Below are positions 8,657 through 17,994 of a DNA stretch of 64,000 bases, in pieces. How positions within the stretch are numbered: the first letter of the stretch is position 1; every line of letters starts with the position of its first letter. A model generated the notes under the pieces. It ran no database searches, was not told where the DNA came from, and saw only the letters and a program-made list of their open reading frames with translations. Both the position numbers and the translations under genes were made by a program. Source of the stretch: Mesorhizobium sp. (GTDB lineage Bacteria > Pseudomonadota > Alphaproteobacteria > Rhizobiales > Rhizobiaceae); NCBI GenBank assembly GCA_004020645.1, contig SAQL01000001.1:25167-89166 (forward strand), read 5' to 3'.

Positions 8657-9832
8657 CTACAGGATTTTTCGGACGAGCCTGGCGCCGACCAGCGCGATAT
8701 AGAAGGCGAAGAACATGCCGAGCGCCCAGCCGAAGCCCGAGGGTCCGAAAAGGTCCATGCCGATGCCGATCGCCTGCGGGCCGAGCACCATGCCGACACC
8801 GTAGCAGAGCACGAAGGCAGCGTTGGCCGAGGCCAGGTCGTGGCCGGAAAGCTGCGAGCCGAGATGAGCCAGCCCGATCGTGTACATGGCCGCGACCACG
8901 CCGCCCCAGACGAACAGAAGCGCCGCCATCAGGTGCCAATTCTGCGCGAAGTGCGGCATGAAGATGGTGCCGGCAAGGCCGATGGTTGCACAAGCCAGAA
9001 GCAGATAGCGGCGGTCGCTGACACGGTCGCTGATCATGCCGAGCGGGATCTGCAACAGCACGTTGCCGAGGCCGATCATGGTGAGCAGGAGGGCGGCGTT
9101 GGCCTCGGAGTAGCCGATGCGATTGCCATAAACCGGGAACAGCGCAAAGCCGCCGGTCTCGACCGCACCGAACACCAGCACCGCGGCGGTCGCCGTGGGC
9201 ACCAACCAGATGTAGCGCAGGAAGTTACTGGTTTCGCCATTGGAGACGATCGTCGGGCTCTCGTTGCGTGCCGCCAGAACTGGAATGGCGGCCAGCGTCA
9301 CCAGCGCCATGATGACGCCGAAGGGCAGGAAGCCGGTGCTGCCGAGATGGGCGAACAGCCACGGACCGGCGGCAAAGCCGAGCGACAGCACGGTGGCGTA
9401 AATGCCGAGGACAAGGCCGCGCCGGTGCGGCGGCGCCGATGTGCTGATCCAGAATTCCGACAGGATGAACAGCACCGTCAGCGCGATGTGCAGCAGGACG
9501 CGCAGCGGAAACCACATCCAGAAGTCCGGCGCGAAGTGGAAGCCGACAAAGGCCAGCACTCCCGCGGCGATCATGGCGAGCATCGTCCGGGCGACGCCGA
9601 ACCGCATGGCGAGCGGGGTGGCGAGCGGTGCGCCGACGATCGAGGCGAGGCCGGCGACAGCGGTGTTGAAGCCGATCATCGACGCCGAATGGCCGCGCGT
9701 TTCGAGGATGACGCTGAGCAGCGGCATGCCGAGGCCGATGGCGATGCCGACGACGCTGATCGACGAGATCGCCGCGATCATTGGCAGCCAATGTACGCGT
9801 TCTTCGACCTCTTGCTGGGTATCGACTGTCAT
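8657..9832 (-). CDS. MFS transporter (YcaD-like)
   Basis: The 391-residue protein has about twelve hydrophobic segments in two halves. In the first, segments run from about residue 17 through GLGMPLLSVILETRGHSA; the loop between segments 2 and 3 contains PLAMRFGVARTM, and RRGLVLGIYATVLSLGFAAG matches transmembrane 5. The second half contains QIPLGMISDRVSDRRYLL, the repeat of the motif A loop. This is a YcaD-type major facilitator with unknown substrate, in the inner membrane. It belongs to the minus-strand block that begins with topA and is separated from the Nudix gene by 28 bases that contain a 7-base tandem repeat. Confidence 0.85.
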   Translation of the reverse strand: MTVDTQQEVEERVHWLPMIAAISSISVVGIAIGLGMPLLSVILETRGHSASMIGFNTAVAGLASIVGAPLATPLAMRFGVARTMLAMIAAGVLAFVGFHFAPDFWMWFPLRVLLHIALTVLFILSEFWISTSAPPHRRGLVLGIYATVLSLGFAAGPWLFAHLGSTGFLPFGVIMALVTLAAIPVLAARNESPTIVSNGETSNFLRYIWLVPTATAAVLVFGAVETGGFALFPVYGNRIGYSEANAALLLTMIGLGNVLLQIPLGMISDRVSDRRYLLLACATIGLAGTIFMPHFAQNWHLMAALLFVWGGVVAAMYTIGLAHLGSQLSGHDLASANAAFVLCYGVGMVLGPQAIGIGMDLFGPSGFGWALGMFFAFYIALVGARLVRKIL

Positions 9833-9841
9833 GGGATGTGA

Positions 9842-9862
9842 ATGCTCTATGCTCTATGCTCT
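9842..9862. repeat. Heptanucleotide tandem repeat (ATGCTCT)3
   Basis: Three perfect head-to-tail copies of ATGCTCT occupy 9842-9862, just before the MFS start (9832 on the minus strand) and touching the stop codon of the Nudix gene (9861-9863). The array is the leader of the MFS gene. Confidence 0.85.
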
Positions 9863-10595
9863 AAAGAATTTCGCGAACGAAGCGATTGCCGACAAGCCGG
9901 TAGAACGGCACGGAACCACCGGGGCGCAGCAGCGGATCATCGACGAGCCGCTTTTCCAGCTCTTCGAGGATAGCGCTGGTGATGTCGGGAATATCGGCCT
10001 GCCTGGCCTTGGCGAGCGGCAGCCAGACCAGTTCTTCCAACTCGTTGGTCGGACCGCCGTCCGGCAGCTCCACGGCGACATCTTCGCGCCAGGCGCTGAA
10101 GAAGCGCGTATCGAACCGCCGCACCCGGTTTGGCGGCGTGATGGCGCGCGCGATGAAGCGCAGCGTTTCCAGCGAGGGTCTTACGCCGTGCTCGGCAAAA
10201 CCCCGCCAATCGCGTTTGGTCGTGGCGAAGGCGCCTTTCCGGCCGATCAGCAGGCCGGCCTCTTCATAAGTCTCGCGGATCGCTGACAGGGCGATGGCGC
10301 GGGCGCGGGCCGGGCTGGTGCGGCCGACGCCGGCAGTCAGCCTCGCCTGTTCCTCAGGGTGCAACGGGGTGGCGACGGGAATTCGGCTGTCGGCCGGATC
10401 GGTGCGGCCGCCGGGAAAGACGAATTTCCCCGGCATGAAGGCGTGACGGGCGTGGCGCCGGCCCATCAGCACCAGTAACTCGTCGCCCTTGCGGTCGAGC
10501 AGTATCAGCGTCGCGGCGTCGCACGGACGTATAGGCTTGGCGTCGAGCGCGATCCGCTCAACCTTGTCGACTTCCGCCTTGGTCATAACGTCCAT
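9861..10595 (-). CDS. Nudix hydrolase (NUDT19-like)
   Basis: The 244-residue protein carries a Nudix box ending AIRETYEEAGLLI (about residues 108-120), preceded by FVFPGGRTDPADSR with an insertion of about 35 residues between the glycine and the catalytic helix. That long insert is characteristic of the NUDT7/NUDT19-type subgroup that hydrolyses CoA derivatives; whether this one does so is inference. The glutamates of RETYEEAG coordinate magnesium. The ATG at 10595 was chosen; GTG at 10601 and ATG at 10586 are alternatives, none with a strong ribosome site. It follows the DUF983 gene by about 70 bases. Confidence 0.85.
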   Translation of the reverse strand: MDVMTKAEVDKVERIALDAKPIRPCDAATLILLDRKGDELLVLMGRRHARHAFMPGKFVFPGGRTDPADSRIPVATPLHPEEQARLTAGVGRTSPARARAIALSAIRETYEEAGLLIGRKGAFATTKRDWRGFAEHGVRPSLETLRFIARAITPPNRVRRFDTRFFSAWREDVAVELPDGGPTNELEELVWLPLAKARQADIPDITSAILEELEKRLVDDPLLRPGGSVPFYRLVGNRFVREIL

Positions 10596-10668
10596 GCGCA
10601 CGACCTAGCGGAATCTTCTCCGATGCGAAAGTGGCGTCCAGCCATGCCGATTTGCGCCAGCCTCGGTT

Positions 10669-11121
10669 TCAAGCCTCGGGGTGCGATTCGATCAGATCTT
10701 CTTCCCCGCCGAAGCCATGCATATAGAACGCCCATTGCAGGCCGATGACGGCGCCCTTGACCGGCTGCAGCAAGACGACCGCCAGGAGGATGGTCAGCGG
10801 CACCCAGATGGCGATGTGCTGCCAGGTGGACAGGGTGGAGGTGGCTTCGACGCCCATGAAGGCGCCGAGCACGATGTGACCGACGATGACCACCACCAGA
10901 TAGGCCGGCAGATCGTCGGCGCGGTGGTGGTGAAGCTCCTCGCCGCAATGATCGCATTTATCGACGGTCTTGACGAAGGCGCGAAACAACTTTCCCTCGC
11001 TGCAATGCGGGCAGCGGCCAAGCGCGCCACGCTTGATCGCCGTCCACAGCGGGCGAGCGATCCGGCCCGATTGATGTCCGCCGCCGAAAACCTGTTGGTT
11101 CATTTTCAAATCGCTTGGCAT
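10669..11121 (-). CDS. DUF983 zinc-ribbon membrane protein
   Basis: The 150-residue protein has a zinc-ribbon pair CPHCSEGKLF (about residues 37-46) and CDHCGEEL (about 56-63), then two membrane segments (about 73-92 and 103-123), the layout of DUF983. It is an inner-membrane protein of unknown biochemical role. Its ATG overlaps the TAA of rnr by one base (TAATG at 11119-11123), so it is translationally coupled to RNase R, the conserved arrangement in Rhizobiales. Met-7 (11103) is an alternative start. Confidence 0.88.
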   Translation of the reverse strand: MPSDLKMNQQVFGGGHQSGRIARPLWTAIKRGALGRCPHCSEGKLFRAFVKTVDKCDHCGEELHHHRADDLPAYLVVVIVGHIVLGAFMGVEATSTLSTWQHIAIWVPLTILLAVVLLQPVKGAVIGLQWAFYMHGFGGEEDLIESHPEA

Positions 11122-13427
11122 TACCGTCTCCTGCCGCGCGAGCCTGGACGCGATTGCGACGCACGGGCGCGGCCTTTGGCCTTGTGAAACGACCGTTTGG
11201 AGCCGGGCAGCGGCTTCGGGTCGGTCAGCATCTCGAAACGCATCGCGCCGGCCATAGGCGCCACCTCGATCAGGCGAACCTCGACGCGGTCGGCAAGCTG
11301 GTAGCCCTTGCCGGTGCGTTCTCCGAAAAGCGATCGGGCAGTTTCGTCGTATATGTAGTAATCGCCCTCCAAACTTGACACCGGGATGAAACCATCTGCG
11401 CCATACTGCGGCAATTGGACAAATAGTCCCGATTTGGTGACGCCCGAAATGCGCGCATCGAAACGATCGTCGACACGCTCGGCGAGATAGGCGGCGATCA
11501 GGCGGTCGACCGTATCGCGCTCGGCAGCCATGGCGCGGCGCTCGGTGGCTGAGATCAGCGCAGAAACTTCTTCCAGCCGCTCCGCCTCATCCTGCGTCAG
11601 TCCGCCCGCACCGAAGCCGAGCGCGGCAATCAGCCCGCGATGCACGATCAGGTCGGCATATCTGCGGATCGGCGAGGTGAAATGCGCATAGCGCTTCAGA
11701 TTGAGGCCGAAATGGCCGATGTTGCTGGGCGAATATTCGGCCTGCATCTGTGTGCGCAGCACCACCTCGTTGACCAGTCCCTCATGGTCGGCGCCGCGGA
11801 CGCGATCCAGAATCCCGTTGAACTGGTTCGGCCGCATCTGCGCTCCGCGTGCCAGCGACAGGCCAAGCGTCTGCAGGAATTCGCGCAGCGATTCCTGCTT
11901 GGCGAGCGAAGGCGCGTCATGGATGCGGTAGACCAGCGCCTGCCGTTTCGCCTCCAGCGTCTCAGCGGCCGCGACATTGGCCTGGATCATGAATTCTTCG
12001 ATCAGCTTGTGCGCGTCGAGCCGCTCCGGCACGACGACGCGGTCGACGGTGCCATCCTCCTTGAGCAGGATTTTACGCTCCGGCAGTTCAAGCTCGAGCG
12101 GCTGGCGTGTCTCACGGCCGCGCTTCACGACGGCGTAGGCGTCCCACAGCGGCTTCAGCACCGTGTCGAGGATCGGGCCGGTCTTGTCGTCCGGCGCGCC
12201 GTCGATCGCGGCCTGCGCCTGCGGATAGGCGAGTTTCGCCGCCGACTTCATCATGATGCGGTGGAAGGAGTGCCTGAGCTTGCGGCCATCGGCCGAGAAA
12301 GTCATGCGGACGGCCAGCGCCGGGCGGTCCTGGCCTTCGCGCAGCGAACAAAGGTCGTTGGAGATGCGCTCCGGCAGCATCGGCACGACGCGATCCGGGA
12401 AATAGACCGAGTTGCCGCGCTTCAGCGCCTCGCGATCGAGCGCGGTGCCATAGCGCACATAAGCGGCGACATCGGCAATCGCCACGGTAACCACCACGCC
12501 GCCGGGGTTTTTCTCGTCCGGATCCGATACGGCGAACACCGCATCGTCATGGTCCTTGGCGTCGGCCGGATCGATGGTGACCAGCGGCAGCTCGCGCCAG
12601 TTCTCGCGGCCGGCCAGCGTCGCCGGTTTGACCGCCTCCGCCTCGGCAATGACGTCTGCCGGGAAAACATGCGGAATGTCATGCGCGTGGATGGCGATCA
12701 TCGAGACCGCCTTTTCGCTGGTCAGCGAGCCCAGCACCGCCAGCACCTTGGCTCTGGGCAGCCCATAGCGGGAGGCCCGCGCCGGCTCGACTTCGACCAG
12801 ATCGCCATTCTTGGCGCCGTTCTGGAATTCCTTGTCGACGACCAACTCCGGCTGGCGTCTTTCGACAGGCTCGATCCGGAAGGTGCCGTCCTGCAGCACG
12901 CGAAAGACGCCGAGAACGGCCTCGGTGCGCTTCTCAAAAATCTTCATCACCCGCCCGGTATAGGCAGGGCCCGTCACATCGTCGGTCGGAAAGGTCTTGG
13001 CCAGCACGCGGTCGCCGATGCCCGGTGTCGGGCCGCCGCCGCCGCGCGACACGCGGATCGCTATGACAGGCGGCTCGCCGTTGCCCACGGCTTCGGTTGG
13101 GTGCGCCAAAAGCATGCCGTCGGCGTCGCGGCCAAAGATGTCGAGCACGGCGACATGGGCCAGGGCGCCGACACGGGCGAGCCGCTTGCGCTCCTTGGTC
13201 AGCAGACCTTCTTCCTGCAGGTCGCGCAAAATGTCCTTCAGCCAGATACGGTCCTCGCCGCGCAGCGCAAACGCCTTGGCGATGTCGCGTTTGCCGGAGC
13301 GATCGGGGTTTTCGGCGATGTAGCGCAGGATTTCGTCGCGGGACGGGCGGTAGTTGTCTTTGACCTTGGCCCTAGTGTCGGCGGTGCGCAGATCGCCATG
13401 ACTTCTTCCGGATACCCTGCGCGCCAC
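11121..13427 (-). CDS. rnr: Ribonuclease R
   Basis: The 768-residue protein has an N-terminal winged-helix/cold-shock region (to about 250), the RNB catalytic domain (about 255-590) with TIDPADAKDHDDAVFA supplying the metal-binding aspartates, an S1 domain (about 640-725, with GLFVQLPQYGADGFIPVSSL), and a basic tail rich in Arg/Lys/Ser. It degrades structured RNA from the 3' end and takes part in mRNA and tRNA quality control. It starts with GTG at 13427; its AGGGA ribosome site overlaps the end of topA, whose stop is five bases upstream, so the two are co-transcribed. Confidence 0.96.
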   Translation of the reverse strand: MARRVSGRSHGDLRTADTRAKVKDNYRPSRDEILRYIAENPDRSGKRDIAKAFALRGEDRIWLKDILRDLQEEGLLTKERKRLARVGALAHVAVLDIFGRDADGMLLAHPTEAVGNGEPPVIAIRVSRGGGGPTPGIGDRVLAKTFPTDDVTGPAYTGRVMKIFEKRTEAVLGVFRVLQDGTFRIEPVERRQPELVVDKEFQNGAKNGDLVEVEPARASRYGLPRAKVLAVLGSLTSEKAVSMIAIHAHDIPHVFPADVIAEAEAVKPATLAGRENWRELPLVTIDPADAKDHDDAVFAVSDPDEKNPGGVVVTVAIADVAAYVRYGTALDREALKRGNSVYFPDRVVPMLPERISNDLCSLREGQDRPALAVRMTFSADGRKLRHSFHRIMMKSAAKLAYPQAQAAIDGAPDDKTGPILDTVLKPLWDAYAVVKRGRETRQPLELELPERKILLKEDGTVDRVVVPERLDAHKLIEEFMIQANVAAAETLEAKRQALVYRIHDAPSLAKQESLREFLQTLGLSLARGAQMRPNQFNGILDRVRGADHEGLVNEVVLRTQMQAEYSPSNIGHFGLNLKRYAHFTSPIRRYADLIVHRGLIAALGFGAGGLTQDEAERLEEVSALISATERRAMAAERDTVDRLIAAYLAERVDDRFDARISGVTKSGLFVQLPQYGADGFIPVSSLEGDYYIYDETARSLFGERTGKGYQLADRVEVRLIEVAPMAGAMRFEMLTDPKPLPGSKRSFHKAKGRARASQSRPGSRGRRR

Positions 13428-13432
13428 GATGC

Positions 13433-16060
13433 TTATCCCTTTTTGTTGGCTACTTTCTTGGCCGCCGGTTTTTTGGCCGCCGCAGGCTTTTTGGCAGGTG
13501 CGGCCGCTTTGCGGAAGGGCTTTCTGCCGCCGTTGCCACCCTTGGCTTCCTTCTCGGCAATCAGCGCCACCGCGTCCTCGATTGTCACCGACTGCGGGTC
13601 CTTGCCCTTCGGCAGCGTCGCATTGACCTTGCCGAAATTAACATAAGGCCCGTATTTGCCGTCACGCACGACGATCTTGCCGCCGCCCGCCGGATGCTCG
13701 CCAAGCTCCTTCAAGGCGGCGGGCGTGCCGCCATTGCGGCCGCCCGGGCCCTTCAACTGCTTCTCGGCGATGACCGACACGGCGCGGTTGAGACCGATCG
13801 AGAACACGTCCTCGATGCTGTCGAGATTGGCGTAGGTGCCGTCATGCAGAACGAACGGGCCGTAGCGGCCCAGACCGGCCGAGATCATCTTGCCGGATTC
13901 CGGATGCTTGCCGACGTCGCGCGGCAGCGACAGCAGGGCGAGGGCCTTTTCGTGGTCGATCGAATCGACTGTCCAGCCCTTGGGCAGGCTGGAACGCTTG
14001 GCTTCCTTGCCGTCGCCGCGCTGGATATAGGGGCCAAAACGACCGCTACGCAGCGTGATTTCCTCCGCCGTGTAGGGGTCTTTGCCCAGCACCTTGGTAC
14101 CGTCCTCGCCATTGCCGTTTTCGCCATTGGGGTTGGCGGCGTCGCCGAGCTGGCGGGTGAAGGAGCATTCGGGATAGTTAGAGCAGCCGACGAAGGCGCC
14201 GAACTTGCCGAGCTTCAGCGACAGGTTGCCGGTGCCGCATTTCGGGCAGATGCGCGGATTTGAGCCGTCGTCCCGCGCGGGAAACACCAGCGGCGCCAGT
14301 TCCTCGTTGAGCGCGTCGAGCACGTCGGTGACACGCAATTCCTTGATGTCGGTGACGGCGCCGGAAAAATCCTTCCAGAAATCGCGCAGCACATCCTTCC
14401 AGGCGAGCTTGCCGTCGGAAATTTCGTCGAGCTTTTCCTCGAGCGAAGCGGTGAAATCATACTCGACATAACGCTCGAAGAAGCTTTCGAGGAAGGCCGA
14501 CAATAGCCGGCCCTTGGCCTGCGGCAACAGCTTGCGCTTGTCCAGAGTGACGTAGTCGCGATCCTCCAGCGTCTTCAGGATCGCCGTGTAAGTCGACGGC
14601 CGGCCGATGCCGAGCTCTTCCAGCTTCTTGATCAGCGAGGCTTCCGAATAGCGCGGCGGCGGTTCGGTGGTGTGCTGGGTGGCGTTGATCGCCTCGCGGT
14701 CGAGCTGTTCGCCGGCGCGGATCTCGGGCAGACGCCGGTCTTCCTCGTCTTCCGAATCCTCCTCCTTCTGGTCGGTGTAGGCGGCAATGAAGCCGTCGAA
14801 ACGAACGACCGAACCGACCGCGCGGAGCTCCGCCGTGCGGGCGCCGTTGACCGCCTCGATCTCGGCCGTGGTGCGCTCGATCTCGGCCGGCTGCATCTGG
14901 CTGGCGATGGCGCGTTTCCAAATTATCTCGTAGAGCCGTGCCTGGTCGGCATCGAGATATTGCCTGACCGAAGCGGGCGTGCGCATGAAATCGGTCGGGC
15001 GGATCGCTTCGTGCGCTTCCTGGGCGTTCTTGGCCTTGGTGGTGTAGTTGCGCGGCTTTTCGGGCAGGTATTTTGGGCCGAACTCCTTGGCGATCGCATC
15101 GCGCGCGGCAGTGATCGCCTCGGGCGCCATCTGCACGCCGTCGGTTCGCATATAGGTGATCAGGCCGGTGGTCTCGCCGCCGATGTCCATGCCTTCATAG
15201 AGCCGCTGCGCCACCTGCATGGTTCGGTTTGCCGAAAAACCGAGACGCGAGGAGGCGGCCTGCTGCAGCGTCGAGGTGGTGAAGGGCGGACCCGGATTGC
15301 GCTTGGTCGGCTTGGCTTCGACCGACAGCGCCTTGAAGGTCGCGCCTTCCAGCATCGCCTTGATGTCGTCGGCCTGCGCCTTGTTGGAAATGTCGAGCTT
15401 TTGCAGCTTCTTGCGGTCGAAGGCGGTCAGCCGCGCCTCGAAATTTTCCTTGCGCGGCGTGCCGAGGATGGCGGCGACCTGCCAATATTCCTCGCGGATG
15501 AAGCGCTCGATTTCCAATTCGCGGTCGCAGACGAGGCGCAGTGCCACCGACTGGACGCGGCCGGCGGAGCGGGCGCCGGGCAGCTTGCGCCACAGGACGG
15601 GCGACAGCGTGAAGCCAACGAGATAGTCGAGCGCGCGGCGAGCGAGATAGGCGTCGACCAGCGGCGCATCGATCTGACGCGGATTGGCCATCGCCTCCAG
15701 CACCGACGATTTGGTGATGGCGTTGAAGACGACTCGGCTGACCGGCTTGTCCTTCAGCGCGCGCTTCTGCTTCAGCACTTCCAGGACATGCCAGGAGATG
15801 GCTTCGCCCTCGCGATCCGGATCGGTGGCGAGGATCAGGCCGTCGGCATCCTTGACCGCCTTGGCGATGTCGGCAAGACGTTTGCTCGAGGCGGTATCGA
15901 CAGCCCAGGACATGGCAAAATCCTCGTCCGGACGCACCGAGCCATCCTTGGCCGGCAGATCGCGGACGTGACCGAACGAGGCCAGGACCTTGTAGTTCTT
16001 TCCGAGGTACTTGTTGATTGTCTTCGCTTTGGCCGGCGATTCGACGACGACGACGTCCAT
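13433..16060 (-). CDS. topA: DNA topoisomerase I
   Basis: The 875-residue protein is a type IA topoisomerase. The Toprim domain holds the DPDREGEA motif at about 80-87, and the catalytic tyrosine is Y303 in GLITYMRTDG. The C-terminal part has one intact C4 zinc finger (CPKCGTG...CSNYPEC, about 635-665), then three zinc-ribbon-derived repeats that have lost their cysteines (GRFGPYIQ, GRYGPFVL, GKYGPYVN), and ends in a Lys/Ala tail. It relaxes negative supercoils behind polymerases. It heads the minus-strand operon with rnr. The dprA gene that precedes topA in many relatives is not present here. Confidence 0.96.
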   Translation of the reverse strand: MDVVVVESPAKAKTINKYLGKNYKVLASFGHVRDLPAKDGSVRPDEDFAMSWAVDTASSKRLADIAKAVKDADGLILATDPDREGEAISWHVLEVLKQKRALKDKPVSRVVFNAITKSSVLEAMANPRQIDAPLVDAYLARRALDYLVGFTLSPVLWRKLPGARSAGRVQSVALRLVCDRELEIERFIREEYWQVAAILGTPRKENFEARLTAFDRKKLQKLDISNKAQADDIKAMLEGATFKALSVEAKPTKRNPGPPFTTSTLQQAASSRLGFSANRTMQVAQRLYEGMDIGGETTGLITYMRTDGVQMAPEAITAARDAIAKEFGPKYLPEKPRNYTTKAKNAQEAHEAIRPTDFMRTPASVRQYLDADQARLYEIIWKRAIASQMQPAEIERTTAEIEAVNGARTAELRAVGSVVRFDGFIAAYTDQKEEDSEDEEDRRLPEIRAGEQLDREAINATQHTTEPPPRYSEASLIKKLEELGIGRPSTYTAILKTLEDRDYVTLDKRKLLPQAKGRLLSAFLESFFERYVEYDFTASLEEKLDEISDGKLAWKDVLRDFWKDFSGAVTDIKELRVTDVLDALNEELAPLVFPARDDGSNPRICPKCGTGNLSLKLGKFGAFVGCSNYPECSFTRQLGDAANPNGENGNGEDGTKVLGKDPYTAEEITLRSGRFGPYIQRGDGKEAKRSSLPKGWTVDSIDHEKALALLSLPRDVGKHPESGKMISAGLGRYGPFVLHDGTYANLDSIEDVFSIGLNRAVSVIAEKQLKGPGGRNGGTPAALKELGEHPAGGGKIVVRDGKYGPYVNFGKVNATLPKGKDPQSVTIEDAVALIAEKEAKGGNGGRKPFRKAAAPAKKPAAAKKPAAKKVANKKG

Positions 16061-16514
16061 GAGGTCTCATATCAGCTGTGGTGCGGCAGAAGAATTCCGC
16101 TGCGCGCGACGAAATCTCGTACAATTGTCGCTCACATGGCCGCGCTTTTGCATCCGGTCAAGGGGAAGCGCCCAAAATGCAGTCCTGCATTGAGCGCGCA
16201 ACCCAAGGGCGCATCATGTGATATCCGCAATCCCAGATAAGGGGGCGGCTGCCCTATCGTTGGACAAGCCGGCATGAATCCGGGAAAACGGGACAAAATC
16301 TTCTGCGGATATAAGAGAAACAGCGATCACGCGCCAGCCCCAGCTGAGGGACGCCCGGCATGATGAGACCACGCTGGCCGGCGAAACTGGCGTGGCGAGT
16401 GGGGCTCGTGTGTCCAGCGGGACAGCACAAGAAGCTGGCCGCCGGGAGGCCTGCAGGGATACGCGGCAGCCAGGGATTTCCCGCCGGTCCAGGGCGGGGA
16501 TTGAGGTTCGGGGC
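16061..16514. other. Intergenic stretch upstream of topA, no gene seen
   Basis: These 454 bases separate the topA start from the end of a small minus-strand gene. They should contain the topA promoter. I see no intact gene, tRNA or strong repeat; the frame 16392-16841 on the plus strand is a shadow of the downstream gene. Confidence 0.5.
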
Positions 16515-16892
16515 TTAGTCGGCCTTGGCGATGTGCCAGACGCCGCCGACGCCGTCTCCGGTCACATCGCCGGCCTTCTTGTCCTTGATGAATGTGTAGA
16601 GCGGCTTGCCTTCATAGGCCCACATTTTGGTGCCGTCGGTGCGGTCGACGATTGTCCATTCGCCCTCGGGCTTGGCGTCGGCCTCAGCCTTCAGCGGCGG
16701 CCAATTGGCGGCGCATTTGTCGTAGCAGTTCGACTTGCCCATCTCGTCCTCGTCGTAGGTGTAAAGGGTCATGCCGTTGGCATCGGTGTATATCTTGGTG
16801 CCGCCGACATCGGCTTCTTTCCACGCTTCGGCGGCATATGAGGTGGCGGTGCCGAGCAAAAGCACCGCCAGCCCAACTGTGATCGATTTCAT
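16515..16892 (-). CDS. Secreted COG4315/Lipoprotein_15-type repeat protein
   Basis: The 125-residue protein has a signal peptide (about 1-20, cleavage after SYA) and two copies of the short repeat typical of PF03640: LYTYDEDEMGKSNCYDKCAANWPPL with two cysteines, and MWAYEGKPLYTFIKDKKAGD later. Such proteins are periplasmic and often found near oxidative or heme-related genes; function is not established. There is no lipobox cysteine, so it is exported but not lipidated. It is divergent from ccdA, about 170 bases apart, and could share redox-related regulation, which is inference. Confidence 0.8.
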   Translation of the reverse strand: MKSITVGLAVLLLGTATSYAAEAWKEADVGGTKIYTDANGMTLYTYDEDEMGKSNCYDKCAANWPPLKAEADAKPEGEWTIVDRTDGTKMWAYEGKPLYTFIKDKKAGDVTGDGVGGVWHIAKAD

Positions 16893-17065
16893 GACGCTCT
16901 CCCTGGTGTGATCGAGAAGCGCGCGAAAAGCCGCGGCCTCGTTGCATCAACGCGCTTGGCGTGTCGTTTCTTCCTCGATGCGAGGCGGCAACTTGCCACG
17001 CAATGGTGATTGGCGGACAAGCCCGCGCGCCGCTATATCGGCGCCGATACAGTTGGAGTTCGGGA

Positions 17066-17812
17066 ATGGCATTGGATATCGGCTATGTCAGCGCAGTCGG
17101 GGCGGGGGCGATCTCGTTCCTGTCGCCTTGCGTGCTGCCGCTGGTGCCGCCCTATCTCTGCTACATGGCCGGCGTGTCGGTCGATGATTTCCGCGGCAAT
17201 GCCGGCGTCACGGCCAAGGCCGATGCGCGCAGCGCGCTGCTTTACGCCTCGATCGCCTTCGTTCTCGGCTTCTCGACCGTCTTCGTGGCGTTGGGCGCCG
17301 GTGCCTCGACCATTGGCCGGCTGCTGCGCGTATGGCAGGAGCCGCTGGCGATGGCCGCCGGCGTGCTCATCATCCTGATGGGGCTGAATTTCCTCGGCAT
17401 ATTGCGCATTCCGCTGCTGTCGCGTGAGGCGCGCTTCCAGTCACAGGGCAAGCCGGCCAGTATCGTTGCCGCATACGTCATGGGACTGGCCTTCGCCTTC
17501 GGCTGGACACCCTGTATCGGACCGGTGCTGGGGCCGATCCTGACGCTTGCCGGCGGCCGCGAGACGGTGGGCGAGGGCGCGCTGCTGCTTGCCGCCTATT
17601 CGCTCGGCCTCGGCATACCATTCCTGATCGCGGCGCTGTTTTCCGGCGCCTTCATGCGCTTTCTCTCGAAATTCCGCGTCCACCTCGGCCGTGTCGAAAA
17701 GGCGATGGGCGCACTGCTGGTCGTCGCCGGCGTCTTTTTCCTGACCGGCGGCATGCAGGCCGCGTCCTACTGGCTGCTGGAGAACTTTCCGGTGCTGGGC
17801 CAGCTGGGTTAG
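17066..17812 (+). CDS. ccdA: CcdA-type cytochrome c biogenesis/thiol-disulfide transporter
   Basis: The 248-residue membrane protein has about six transmembrane segments of the DsbD family. The redox cysteines lie in the two conserved motifs SPCVLPLVPPYLCYMAG (about 19-35) and FGWTPCIGPVLGP (about 145-157). It passes electrons from cytoplasmic thioredoxin across the inner membrane to periplasmic thiol proteins that reduce apocytochrome c. The ATG at 17066 is used because the motif follows it at the family's usual distance; the open frame extends to 16961 without signal. It has no other cytochrome maturation gene next to it. Confidence 0.88.
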   Translation: MALDIGYVSAVGAGAISFLSPCVLPLVPPYLCYMAGVSVDDFRGNAGVTAKADARSALLYASIAFVLGFSTVFVALGAGASTIGRLLRVWQEPLAMAAGVLIILMGLNFLGILRIPLLSREARFQSQGKPASIVAAYVMGLAFAFGWTPCIGPVLGPILTLAGGRETVGEGALLLAAYSLGLGIPFLIAALFSGAFMRFLSKFRVHLGRVEKAMGALLVVAGVFFLTGGMQAASYWLLENFPVLGQLG

Positions 17813-17890
17813 CGTGCTGGCTGTTCAGAAGCCGAAGCACAGTACAGGATCGAACTGTGGACCCGCTGAATAAGAGTCAGCTGCTCCAGT

Positions 17891-17947
17891 CTCACCGGAA
17901 TTTAACCGCATTGGTGCAGCATGGCGCCAATGCTAGTGAGATTCCGG
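17891..17947. other. Hairpin-rich leader upstream of glmU
   Basis: GCATTGGTGC at 17908-17917 pairs with GCGCCAATGC at 17924-17933 (nine Watson-Crick pairs and one G-T) around a 6-base loop. Flanking CTCAC (17891-17895) and GTGAG (17936-17940) are also complementary. It could terminate ccdA or be a regulatory hairpin for glmU, but there is no T-run. Confidence 0.45.
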
Positions 17948-17994
17948 GCTAGACATGCCTTGATTCCCAACCCTTTTCATATGGTTGCCATTCC

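Noticed and set aside
11640..13646. A 668-codon plus-strand frame across rnr
   Set aside because: Shadow of rnr; low-complexity Arg/His-rich translation without motifs.
14672..16240. A 522-codon plus-strand frame across topA
   Set aside because: Shadow of topA; the Toprim and catalytic motifs are on the other strand.
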